Assembly (NCBI GenBank): GCA_036501025.1
Contig: DASYBB010000083.1
Location: 25,725 to 89,724 of the forward strand
Direction of reading: 5' to 3'
From: DASUBV01 sp036501025
GTDB lineage: Bacteria; Actinomycetota; Actinomycetes; Streptosporangiales; Streptosporangiaceae
Length of the DNA: 64,000 bases
The position numbers were made by a program, and so were the translations under genes. The notes beneath the pieces were generated by a model. It was not told where the DNA came from and did not search any database. It saw only the letters and a program-made list of their open reading frames with translations. Positions 56,574 through 64,000 of the stretch are shown in pieces (within the stretch, counting starts at the first letter, position 1; every line of letters begins with the position of its first letter).

Positions 56574-57401
56574 ACCCATGGGGGCGGTCGGACCCGGCCG
56601 GGTGCGCCGCCCGGGCCGGCGGGCCGCGTCCCGCGGGAGCAGCGGTATCTCACCTGGCTGTACTGGGCGGCCGCCGCCGGGCTGGTGCCGTGGATCATCT
56701 ACCTGTACTTCTCGCAGACGCCGAGCGCGGTGACGCACAAGGTCCACGTGCTGGCCGTCGGGCTGCTCCTGGCCATGCTCCTGGGCGTGCTGCTGACGGC
56801 GTGGACCTACCGGCGGCGCTGGTCCCTGGCGGTGATGGTGGCCGCGTTCACCGGCACGGCCACCGTCATCACGGCCTGGTTCCGGGCGCTGACCCGGTCG
56901 GCCGCCTCGAACTGGGCCGGCTCACTGCCGGCCTTCCTGACCGTGGCGGCGGTCATCGTCGGGCTGTGCGGCTACGCCGCCTGGCGCGAGCTGTCCGCGG
57001 GCCGGGACCGGGTCCGCTGGCTGCCGCCCGCCCTGGCCGTGGCCGCCCTGGCCCTGGTCCCGTCCCTGGTGATCGTGCTGACCGTGGTGCCGCCGGTTCA
57101 GATCGCGCATCACCTGCCCCTGGCCTGGACGGGCCTGGACGTGCTCGAGCTGATCGCCCTGGCGGCGACGGGACTCGCGCTGCACCGGCGGTCGGCCGCG
57201 ACGGCCGTCCCGGCCGCGATCACCGGCACGCTGCTCCTGTGCGATGCCTGGATCAACGTCATCCCGACGGTCGGGATGGCCCGGGCCGAGGCGGTCGTGC
57301 TCGCCTTCGTCGAGGTCCCGCTGGCCGCCCTCAGCTTCTGGGTCGGGGCCTGGACGGCCCGGCATGGTGCCCGGTCACCGGACGCCGGGGCGCCCGGCTA
57401 G
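56571..57401 (+). CDS. Polytopic membrane protein of unknown function
   Basis: A 276-aa protein with seven or so hydrophobic helices (first about 27-47, last about 243-262) and a short Pro/Gly/Arg-rich cytosolic N-terminus. No motif for transport or catalysis is recognised. The sequence SQTPSAVTHKVHVLAVGLL and IAHHLPLAWTGLDVLELIAL may be family features of uncharacterised actinobacterial membrane proteins. Transcription is likely leaderless. It is convergent with the next gene, with stop codons overlapping by 4 nt. Confidence 0.75.
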   Translation: MTHGGGRTRPGAPPGPAGRVPREQRYLTWLYWAAAAGLVPWIIYLYFSQTPSAVTHKVHVLAVGLLLAMLLGVLLTAWTYRRRWSLAVMVAAFTGTATVITAWFRALTRSAASNWAGSLPAFLTVAAVIVGLCGYAAWRELSAGRDRVRWLPPALAVAALALVPSLVIVLTVVPPVQIAHHLPLAWTGLDVLELIALAATGLALHRRSAATAVPAAITGTLLLCDAWINVIPTVGMARAEAVVLAFVEVPLAALSFWVGAWTARHGARSPDAGAPG

Positions 57402-58432
57402 GGCGTCCGGCTGCCGTCGATCTGGTCGAAGTCCCCGACGCCGTTGAAGGTGCCGCCGCCGCCGGACCACTGCCACATGACCGCGTACTTGCTGGCCGAG
57501 GTGACCCCGCCGAAGAACTGCGCGCAGGTCCTGGTGCCGCTCAGGCACCAGCCCGAGGGGTGGTGGGCCAGGCTGCTGGTGTCGCCGACGTAGGTCCACT
57601 CGTAGGTGTTGGGGATCGACGCCGCGGAGCCCGTGCCGAAGATCGAGGCCCAGATGCCGGGCGAGGAGTACACACCCGCCTTGTCCTTGGAGTGGCTGGT
57701 CAGGTACGCGGCGTACCCGTTGACCTCCGCTCGGTCGACCGAGGCCGCGATGTGGTGGGTCTTGACCCGCCCGCTGCAGGCCGAGGTGTAGACCGTGTTC
57801 CAGCCGTTGTCGTCGGCCGGGGTGAAGCTGGGGGCGTGGCCGGGGATCTCGATGTCCATGAAGACGACCGGGTAGGTGATCGGGGTCTTCTCGCCCCGGA
57901 TGTCGGACAGCGTCCGGGCCGCCTGGGCCGCGCCCCACGCGGATGCCTCCTTGGCCGTGCCGTTGTAGTGCGGATCGACGCCCGGCCCGCCCATGAACCA
58001 GTACACGCCGGTGCCGATGCCCTCGTGGTGGTGGTTGTAGTCGACGTCGGCCGCCCCGCTGTCGGCGCCCGACCAGACCACCTTGGTCCCGCAGTGCTGC
58101 CAGGTGGCCCAGTTCCCGGCCATCCCGATGTAGCCGCCGTAGGCGCCGCCGATCGCGGGCTCGTGGTACGGGGCGGTGCCGGGGATGGTGATGCCGGTGC
58201 TGTCGGTCCCCGACCAGAAGCCCGCGGGGAACGCGGCGTCGGCGGCCTCCTGGATGCGGGCGGAGGAGCTGACGGCGGCGGTCCCGGCCGGGAGCGTGCC
58301 CGACGGCGGGGTGTTCAGCAGGATGATGCCCAGGGTGCCCGTGCCGAGCAGCGCGGCAATGCCGGCCACCGACACGATCATGCCCACCCGGTGCGCGCGC
58401 GTGCGCTCCCGGCGCCGCGAGTGTCCCGTCAT
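57398..58432 (-). CDS. Exported DUF1906/glycoside-hydrolase-like protein
   Basis: A 344-aa protein with an N-terminal signal or anchor (about 18-40, IVSVAGIAALLGTGTLGIIL). The rest forms a TIM-barrel-like domain of the Rv2525c/DUF1906 type, distantly related to GH25: KVVWSGADSGAADVDYNHHH, VVFMDIEIPGHAPSF (Asp-Ile-Glu), AGVYSSPGIWASIFG, and MWQWSGGGGTFNGVGDFDQI. Two acidic residues of DIE may be catalytic. Such proteins act on peptidoglycan or other envelope glycans. The start at 58432 follows GGAGGG at 11 nt. Confidence 0.78.
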   Translation of the reverse strand: MTGHSRRRERTRAHRVGMIVSVAGIAALLGTGTLGIILLNTPPSGTLPAGTAAVSSSARIQEAADAAFPAGFWSGTDSTGITIPGTAPYHEPAIGGAYGGYIGMAGNWATWQHCGTKVVWSGADSGAADVDYNHHHEGIGTGVYWFMGGPGVDPHYNGTAKEASAWGAAQAARTLSDIRGEKTPITYPVVFMDIEIPGHAPSFTPADDNGWNTVYTSACSGRVKTHHIAASVDRAEVNGYAAYLTSHSKDKAGVYSSPGIWASIFGTGSAASIPNTYEWTYVGDTSSLAHHPSGWCLSGTRTCAQFFGGVTSASKYAVMWQWSGGGGTFNGVGDFDQIDGSRTP

Positions 58433-58624
58433 AGCTGCACCATCCCTCCGGTACCTCCGGTCCCGCAGGCCAGCCCGCTGACCTGCCGGTTCGGCCCGCA
58501 CATGGACAAACCTAGCCCTCGGCGGCCCGTCCGGCCAGGCTACGGGCTCGGGCTGCGGGCTCGTGCCGCCGCTCACCCGGCTACCAGAGAACCAGGACCC
58601 TGGCCGCGGCTTCCCGGATGCCGG

Positions 58625-59128
58625 TCACCCGGCGGCGGGCCGGAGCAGCTCGGCGATCATCTCGGCCTTGCCGTCGGAATAGGCCGCCCGGTCGGTCTCC
58701 AGCAGCCCCGCCAGGCGGCGCTTGAGCGCGCCGTACCGGGCCGCCGCATCCGGGTGCGCCCGCAGGTAGTCCCGCAGCTCGACGTGATCACGATGGGCCG
58801 GGCCGCCCTCCACGACCACGTACAGGTGGTGGTACACGGTGTCGGCGGGCGGTCGGAACGCCTCCCGGCCCGTGATGCCCAGGTCGCCCTCGGGCTCCCA
58901 GCCCGCCGCGGCCAGTGCCGCCACGGCGGGGCCGGGGCTGGCCCCGGCCGGCACCACCACGTCGAGGTCGATGATCGGCTTCGCGTCCAGGCCCGGCACC
59001 GCGGTGCTGCCCACGTGCTCGGTCACGTGGGCGATGCCCGCCAGGGCCGCATCGGCCCGGTCCCGGAGCGCGTCGAACACCTCAGGCCAGCGCGGATCGT
59101 AGGGGACCACCACCGCTGGAACGTTCAC
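58625..59128 (-). CDS. GrpB-family (UPF0157) nucleotidyltransferase-fold protein
   Basis: A 167-aa protein of the GrpB/UPF0157 family, which has the polymerase-beta nucleotidyltransferase fold. The hallmark segments are VVPYDPRWPEVFDALRD, HVGSTAVPGLDAKPIIDLDV and YHHLYVVVEGGPAHRDHVEL. The biochemical role of the family is unproven. The GTG at 59128 is preceded by TAGGCT at eight nt, suggesting leaderless translation. It is divergent from the small membrane protein gene at 59186. Confidence 0.92.
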   Translation of the reverse strand: MNVPAVVVPYDPRWPEVFDALRDRADAALAGIAHVTEHVGSTAVPGLDAKPIIDLDVVVPAGASPGPAVAALAAAGWEPEGDLGITGREAFRPPADTVYHHLYVVVEGGPAHRDHVELRDYLRAHPDAAARYGALKRRLAGLLETDRAAYSDGKAEMIAELLRPAAG

Positions 59129-59185
59129 GGCCAGAGAGCCTATAGTGAAAAGGCGCCGGTATGTTATCCGGCCAGAGGTGAAGCG

Positions 59186-59374
59186 ATGATCTTCATATCC
59201 GTACTGGGCGGGCTCATCGTCTTGGCCGTCCTGCTGGCGTATTGGGTGACTACCGGGCCCGGCGCCATGGCCGGCGCATCCGTAGCTGGAATAGGGAAGC
59301 CATCAATCACCGGATTGATTACGAAGCCACCCGCCAGGTCCACCCCTTCGAGGGCCGCGACCCGCAGGGGATAG
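59186..59374 (+). CDS. Small membrane protein, 62 aa
   Basis: A short ORF with a good ribosome binding site (AGAGGTG, 5-6 nt before the ATG). It encodes one N-terminal hydrophobic helix (MIFISVLGGLIVLAVLLAYW) and a basic Pro/Ser/Thr-rich C-terminal tail. It is not recognised as any family. Its position between the divergent GrpB gene and the convergent DUF4396 gene, and its clear start site, support a real gene. The tail could be cytosolic or exposed depending on topology. Confidence 0.55.
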   Translation: MIFISVLGGLIVLAVLLAYWVTTGPGAMAGASVAGIGKPSITGLITKPPARSTPSRAATRRG

Positions 59375-59405
59375 GCAAGCAGGAGCCGCGCGACTAGCGC
59401 TCGGC

Positions 59406-60074
59406 TCACATCGGCGTCTTGATGCCGCGGCTGACCAGCCACACGTTCGCGGGCCACGACGTGACGTACCCGATCATCATGCCGACCTGCATGAGCAGCC
59501 AGAAGGCAGCCGAGCTGGGCATGAGGGTGTGCGGGGCCGGGAAGAGCACGAAGGCCATGACGGCCATCCAGCCGAACAGGCCGATCTCGAACGCCGTCAG
59601 CGAGATGAAGTCGGCCTTGGCCGCCGCCACGAGCCCGTCCCGCAGCCCGAGGCCGCGCATCGGCGCGATCGCGAAGTACTGGAACACGATGCCGAGCGCG
59701 AGCGCGAGCAGGTAGTCGCCGGCGTACTCGGCCCCGAGGGTGGACCCGGCGATCGCGAGCGCCAGCCAGAAGATCGCGAACTCGGAGATCACGTCGCCCA
59801 GGGCGCAACCCGAGCCGCAGTGACTCACCTCGATGGCCATCGTGACCCACCACGGCCGGGCCCGCGCGCCCGGCCCGCCGGCTCGCCCCCACCGCCGGTA
59901 CAGGGCGAGCGCGAGCGGGCCGAAGTACAGCGCGGTGATCGGGAAGACGAAGTTCATCACGCCCATCGGCTGACGCCGGTGACCGACGATGATGTCGCCG
60001 GCGATGATGGCCGCGCAGCAGAAGCAGACCGACAAGTAGAGCCACGCGACGGCTGTCAGCCAGCCCGGTGCCAT
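59406..60074 (-). CDS. DUF4396 membrane protein
   Basis: A 222-aa membrane protein with six hydrophobic helices. The family block MGVMNFVFPITALYFGPLAL and the SHCGSGCALGDVI motif (with a Cys pair and His) match DUF4396 proteins, whose function is unknown; the conserved His/Cys residues suggest metal binding. The start at 60074 is supported by AGAGG nearby; 43 extra codons upstream are unlikely. It ends 31 nt from the stop of the 62-aa protein. Confidence 0.85.
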   Translation of the reverse strand: MAPGWLTAVAWLYLSVCFCCAAIIAGDIIVGHRRQPMGVMNFVFPITALYFGPLALALYRRWGRAGGPGARARPWWVTMAIEVSHCGSGCALGDVISEFAIFWLALAIAGSTLGAEYAGDYLLALALGIVFQYFAIAPMRGLGLRDGLVAAAKADFISLTAFEIGLFGWMAVMAFVLFPAPHTLMPSSAAFWLLMQVGMMIGYVTSWPANVWLVSRGIKTPM

Positions 60075-60298
60075 GATCCTCTTCGCCTCCCCGGGGCTCC
60101 CGACTGCACTGGGATACCCCGGCTGAGCCGCATGACGCAACTGGCGACGCCCGCCGGCCGGGCCGCGCCGGGGGGCGGCACAGTCCGTGCGGGCGGGCGC
60201 CATCCCGCGCGGTACTAGCCGGTTTAATCGGCGTTTCAGGGTGCGCTGCGATGCTGGCCCGACTGATCGGGGTCATTTCTCGTCTACCGGGGGAGATC

Positions 60299-61444
60299 AT
60301 GAAGCAGATTCGCAGCTCGGGCCTGCATGCCATCGCTGTCAGGTCCAGGGTCAGGATGCTCGCCGTCGCGGGCGCCGGCGCCCTGGCCATCACCGCCGTG
60401 GCCGCGGTCGCGCCAGGCGGGCCCGCCGCGCGGGCCGCCGCGTCGTTTGCCACGCCGGCGATCACGGTCGCCGACGGCAACTCCGTCATCGCCGTGCAGA
60501 CCGCGGGCAATGGGCTGCGATTCTACTGGAACGAGCACGGCACCGACACCTGGCACGGCGAGCAGGTCGCTGCGAACGGCACCACCTTCTCCGCACCGTC
60601 CATGGTGCAGGACGGCGACTCCGTCGTCATCGCCGCGCAGGGCGCCAATAACAGCCTGGACTTCTACTGGCAGCCGAACGGCGGGACCGGCTGGAACCCG
60701 GAGACAGTGGCGGGGAAGGGGACGACCTACTCCGCGCCGTCGATCAGGCAGGACGGCAAATCCGTGATCATCGCCGCCGAGGGACCCGTCAACAGCCTGC
60801 AGTTCTACTGGGCCACTAACGGCACCTCAGCCTGGCACCGGGAGAGCGTCGCAGGTTCGGGGACGACGTTCTCGGCGCCGTCCCAGACGGTGAACGGCAA
60901 CAGCGTGAACATCGTCGCCGAGGGACCGAGCAGCAGCCTGTACTTCTACTGGGCGGCCAACGGCAGCCCCACGTGGACCAGGGAGGTCGTAGCGGGCGCC
61001 GGGACCACCACCGACATCCCCGCCATCACCGTGAACGCCGGCAGCGTTAACGTGGCCGCGGTCAACGCGAATACCTCCGCGATGATGTTTTACTGGGCAC
61101 TGAACAGCACGACGACCTGGCATCCCGAGCAGCTGCCGGGCCTCACCGGTGGCGCGCCCTCCATCACGACCGACCCGGGCGGCGTACGCGTTGTCGATCG
61201 GGAATGGTGGGGTCAGATGGCCGACAAAGCCACCGTCAACGGAACCGGTACCTGGAGTTACGTCTCAGTTGGCCCGGGCGGACCATTCTCGCCGGACGGC
61301 ACCATGTCCGACCCGGCCGTCACCACGAACGACGGCATCGAGAACATCGCCGCGATCGACTACGCCGGGAACCTGATCTTCTACTGGCAAGCCAGTGACG
61401 GGTCGTACATCCAGGAGGTCGTGGATACAGCCGTCAACCTGTGA
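60299..61444 (+). CDS. Secreted repeat protein, probable beta-propeller
   Basis: A 381-aa exported protein: signal peptide about 1-50 (Arg-rich, then Ala/Val core ending ARAAA), followed by repeats of about 46 residues. Each repeat contains FYW, a short turn, W and a Gly-Thr-Thr/Ser-Ala-Pro block (for example LDFYWQPNG, LQFYWATNG, LYFYWAANG). About seven units are visible, which fits a seven-bladed propeller, possibly a lectin. No catalytic residues are evident. The start ATG 60299 follows GGGGGAG; an ATG 16 codons upstream is less likely. It is convergent with the phospholipase gene. Confidence 0.75.
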   Translation: MKQIRSSGLHAIAVRSRVRMLAVAGAGALAITAVAAVAPGGPAARAAASFATPAITVADGNSVIAVQTAGNGLRFYWNEHGTDTWHGEQVAANGTTFSAPSMVQDGDSVVIAAQGANNSLDFYWQPNGGTGWNPETVAGKGTTYSAPSIRQDGKSVIIAAEGPVNSLQFYWATNGTSAWHRESVAGSGTTFSAPSQTVNGNSVNIVAEGPSSSLYFYWAANGSPTWTREVVAGAGTTTDIPAITVNAGSVNVAAVNANTSAMMFYWALNSTTTWHPEQLPGLTGGAPSITTDPGGVRVVDREWWGQMADKATVNGTGTWSYVSVGPGGPFSPDGTMSDPAVTTNDGIENIAAIDYAGNLIFYWQASDGSYIQEVVDTAVNL

Positions 61445-61460
61445 CCCTGAGGCCGCCAGA

Positions 61461-61511
61461 GCGGACGGACGGCCGGGTGCGCTGACAGCGCGCCCCGGCC
61501 GTTCCGTCCGC
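61461..61511. terminator. Bidirectional hairpin between propeller and phospholipase genes
   Basis: GCGGACGG-A-CGGCCGGG (61461-61477) pairs with CCCCGGCCG-TT-CCGTCCGC (61493-61511), and the loop itself contains GCGCT/AGCGC. It lies between convergent stop codons at 61444 and 61514. The long stem and placement support termination in both directions. Confidence 0.8.
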
Positions 61512-61513
61512 GA

Positions 61514-63703
61514 CTAGGCGATGCGGCCCGCGTAGCGGCGGGTGAACCCGTCGCCCGAGTCAGCGGTGATGCTCACGTCGTAGTACCCGGCGGCGTCCGT
61601 GGGCCAGGTGAGGATCTCCAGGCCGGCGCCCACCCTGACGGTCTGCGCGCGGCCCGCGAACTCGTTCGGGGTGAGGGTGAAGGTGACTGCCTGGTGTCCC
61701 TCGTTGGCCAGCGCGAGGCTGACCACGGGCCGGAGCCCGCCAATCGGCGTCGCCACCACAGTCGGCACAGCCCCGGAGTCCTGGCTGGCCGGGACCACGG
61801 TGCCCGCGAACGAGGTCAGGAAGCCGTCGGGCCCGTAGACCGAGAATGCGTACTTGCCGCCGGTCTTGGTGCTGTCCCAGGTGTAGGACTGGTTCTTGCC
61901 CTGCAGCACCGTGAACGGGGTGGCCGTCGCCGGCCCGAAGTTGTCCGGGTAGACGGCGAGCGAGACGCCGACCTTCCCGCGGACGGACAGGCTGGCCGTG
62001 ACCTGCCCGGTGGCGCGGTGGACGACCACGTCCGCGTGCGGCTGGTGCTGGCTCGGCCGGTGCGGGCGGGTCCCGGATTCCTGGACCGGGAACACCTGCT
62101 GGCCCTCGGCCGGGGTCTTCACCGCCGGGAAGCTCTTCTCCTGGTCCGACTGCGTGATCAGGGGGACCGTGTCCGGCAGGTCCGGGATGGAGAAGTCGGG
62201 GTGGGAGAAATCGAAGGCGGCGGTCAGGTCACCGGAGATCGACCGCCGCCAGTCGGTGACGTTGGCCGCCTTCACCCCGGTCCAGGTCTCCAGGAACTGG
62301 AGCATCGAGGTGTGGTTGTAGGTGTTGGAGTCCACGAAGCCGCCGCGGGTCCACGGCGAGGCGATGATCATCGGCACCCGGTTGCCGAAGCCGATCGGCA
62401 GCCCGTCGATGAACTCGTCGGTCACGCTCGCCTCGGGCGCCGGGGGCAGCACGTGGTCGAAGTAGCCGTCGTGCTCGTCGTAGGTGACGAACAGGGCGGT
62501 CGAGTTCCACAGCTCCTGGTTGCCCATCAGCGCCTCCAGCACCGCCCGGACGTAGTGCGCGCCGTAGCTCGGGCTGGCCGCCGGGTGCTCGGAGTAGTTG
62601 TCGGGCGCCACGATCCACGACACCTGCGGCAGGGTCCCCGCCGTGGCGTCGGCGAGGAACTGGGCCAGCACGTGGTTGACGTGGTTCGGGCCGAGCGGCG
62701 TGCCCGCGCTGGGCTGCCAGGGCTGGACGGCACCGCGGACGGCCAGCTCCTGCCCGGCCGCGGTGGCGGCGTTCTCCGAGTCCTCGTACTGCTGGTAGAA
62801 CCACAGCGGGTTGTCGCCGAAGTCGCCGACCCAGGCGTTGTTGCCGCCGCCGTCGCCGACCTCGTGGTTGGTGTAGACCTGCCAGGTCTTGCCCGCCTTC
62901 TGCAGCAGCTCGGGGTAGGTGGTCAGCGCGTTGCTGCCGCTGAACACCGCGGCGTAGTCGGCCGGGTTGGTGATGAAGCCGCCGCTTGTGCCGGTCCAGA
63001 AGTACATCCGGTTCGGACTCGTCGGGGCCAGGATCGCCTGGTGGTACCCGTCGCAGATGGTGAACGCGTCGGCCATGGCGTACTGGAACGGCAGGTCGGC
63101 GCGGGTGAAGTAGCCCATTGTCTGCTCGGTCTTGGCCGGCACATAGTTGTTCCACAGGCCGCTGTTGCGGGCGCTGTGGTCGCCGGTCCAGCTGTGGTCC
63201 AGGTCACGCGAATTCTGGGCGTTCACCGTGGTCGAGTCCATGTGGAACGGCAGCAGGTAGCCGAGGTCGGTGCGGGCCGCGTCCGGCTGCTGGAAGACGG
63301 TGGTGCCGTTCTGGTACGTCAGCGCCTGCTTGTCCGCGAATCCGCGCACGCCCCGCAGGCTGCCGAAGTAGTGGTCGAACGACCGGTTCTCCTGCATGAG
63401 GATGACCACGTGCTTGAGGTCGCGGATCGTGCCGGTGAGGCGGGCCGGCCTCGTCGCCGCGGCCGCCCTGGTCGCCCGGGCGATCCCGCCGATCTGCGCG
63501 CCGGCGGTCGCGGCGATCGCCACCCCGGCCGCCGTGCCGCTCACGCGGAGGAACCGGCGGCGCGAGACGGCCGCCTTGAAGGGCGCCTCGGTGCCGTAGT
63601 CGGTGGCCGGGCTGGCCGGGCTGGCGGGGCTGGCGGGGCGGGCCTCTGCCCCGCCGCCGCCCGCGCCGGGCTGTCCTGCGTTGTCCATGTCGATGACGTC
63701 CAC
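61514..63703 (-). CDS. Tat-exported phospholipase C (phosphocholine-specific type)
   Basis: A 729-aa member of the phosphoesterase/alkaline phosphatase superfamily that includes phosphocholine phospholipase C. A Tat signal is present (SRRRFLRVSG, about 47-56, then a hydrophobic core). The catalytic domain shows VVILMQENRSFDHYFGSLRG (about 100-119), DGYHQAILAPTSPNRMYFW, VTYDEHDGYFDHV and the late SPWTRGGFVDSNTYNHTSML. Two C-terminal beta domains (about 530-729) are usual for this family. The GTG at 63703 gives the longest product, but an ATG at 63688 is equally possible. It likely acts outside the cell on phospholipids. Confidence 0.92.
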   Translation of the reverse strand: MDVIDMDNAGQPGAGGGGAEARPASPASPASPATDYGTEAPFKAAVSRRRFLRVSGTAAGVAIAATAGAQIGGIARATRAAAATRPARLTGTIRDLKHVVILMQENRSFDHYFGSLRGVRGFADKQALTYQNGTTVFQQPDAARTDLGYLLPFHMDSTTVNAQNSRDLDHSWTGDHSARNSGLWNNYVPAKTEQTMGYFTRADLPFQYAMADAFTICDGYHQAILAPTSPNRMYFWTGTSGGFITNPADYAAVFSGSNALTTYPELLQKAGKTWQVYTNHEVGDGGGNNAWVGDFGDNPLWFYQQYEDSENAATAAGQELAVRGAVQPWQPSAGTPLGPNHVNHVLAQFLADATAGTLPQVSWIVAPDNYSEHPAASPSYGAHYVRAVLEALMGNQELWNSTALFVTYDEHDGYFDHVLPPAPEASVTDEFIDGLPIGFGNRVPMIIASPWTRGGFVDSNTYNHTSMLQFLETWTGVKAANVTDWRRSISGDLTAAFDFSHPDFSIPDLPDTVPLITQSDQEKSFPAVKTPAEGQQVFPVQESGTRPHRPSQHQPHADVVVHRATGQVTASLSVRGKVGVSLAVYPDNFGPATATPFTVLQGKNQSYTWDSTKTGGKYAFSVYGPDGFLTSFAGTVVPASQDSGAVPTVVATPIGGLRPVVSLALANEGHQAVTFTLTPNEFAGRAQTVRVGAGLEILTWPTDAAGYYDVSITADSGDGFTRRYAGRIA

Positions 63704-63894
63704 GTCCTCTCAGCAGTGCGGAACGAAAGCCATCCAAGGGGAATGCGGCTCATGCATACAACGGCCGCAAGCGGGCGGAAGGCCGATCTTTAGGCAAAAA
63801 GGAGATGAACGGCGAAGACGCCGGTCAGCGCCGTCACGCGGGAGCCGGCGGCCGGCCTGATTCCGCGCGCCGCGTGGACCCGACAGGGGCCGCG

Positions 63895-64000
63895 ATGGAT
63901 TCCCAGCTCACCGAAGCGATGATCGTCAACGGCGTCGTCCTCGCCACCGTGCTGGCCAGCGACCTCGGCCGCGCGCGGAAGGTCGGCGCGATGCGGCTGC
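63895..64000 (+). CDS. N-terminus of a gene cut by the right edge
   Basis: An open frame begins at ATG 63895 and runs off the window after 35 codons (MDSQLTEAMIVNGVVLATVL, then ASDLGRARKVGAM). The start has AGGGG nearby; an in-frame ATG at 63805 would add 30 unremarkable residues but has its GGAG immediately adjacent to the ATG. The first 20 residues are hydrophobic, so a membrane protein is likely. The family cannot be named from this fragment. Confidence 0.55.
   Translation, partial: MDSQLTEAMIVNGVVLATVLASDLGRARKVGAMRL

Overview
This 64 kb window is very GC-rich, and its genes are packed tightly on both strands. It looks like chromosome from a filamentous or soil actinomycete. The Streptosporangiales/Streptosporangiaceae are my best guess, from gene content and many leaderless TANNNT promoters, but no marker gene settles the taxon. 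I see no rRNA, tRNA, CRISPR array, transposase or phage gene. The window cuts one gene at each edge.

Layout. 0-6.3 kb: XRE/DUF5753 regulator (cut by the left edge), aldo/keto reductase, secreted trypsin-like protease, MFS exporter, then an array of four tandem hexapeptide ORFs (MRAEWN) on the minus strand, divergent from a membrane protein with a degenerate GGDEF domain. 6.3-11.6 kb: quinone oxidoreductase, small unknown protein, an archaeal-type aspartyl-tRNA synthetase behind a T-box leader with a GAC specifier, PaiB-like protein, MarR regulator divergent from a YceI protein. 12-19.6 kb: a signalling/envelope operon of PAS histidine kinase, OmpR-type regulator, receiver-PIG-L deacetylase fusion, ATP-grasp enzyme, processive GT2 glycosyltransferase and a 48-aa membrane protein, followed by a DUF4870 protein. 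19.6-25.7 kb: small unknown protein, epimerase, a membrane ferric-reductase-like protein coupled to a NuoF-ferredoxin fusion, and a proline-iminopeptidase-like hydrolase; a perfect 25-nt palindrome lies upstream of the redox pair. 26-33 kb: exported enzymes (two tandem paralogous carboxylesterases with duplicated promoters, a CBM2-GH5 cellulase, a beta-helix protein).

33.2-41.6 kb: a nine-gene minus-strand catabolic operon (thiolase-like, DUF35, SDR, two CaiB/BaiF CoA-transferases, two MaoC-type proteins, acyl-CoA dehydrogenase, alpha/beta hydrolase). Its gene set resembles actinobacterial steroid side-chain degradation (acyl-CoA dehydrogenase, MaoC hydratase, DUF35/thiolase-like aldolase). 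41.8-50 kb: NUDIX-NYN fusion, TetR-P450 operon, CorA-like transporter, small membrane protein, a shortened GNAT, PaaI thioesterase, CocE hydrolase, signal peptidase II. 50-64 kb: frameshifted GNAT, 2H phosphoesterase, a solitary mraY, M18 aminopeptidase, a desaturase/Rieske pair convergent with a LacI regulator that has a clear operator, then exported and membrane proteins (DUF1906-like, DUF4396, a putative beta-propeller, a Tat-exported phospholipase C).

The most unusual feature is the hexapeptide array at 4448-4668. All four copies keep the start codon, a good ribosome binding site, five further sense codons and a stop, although the surrounding sequence varies and one copy uses a different stop codon. 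It could be a minimal ribosomally made peptide locus or a translational regulator. No tailoring enzyme lies beside it. All functional calls come from reading the sequence; no database search was run.
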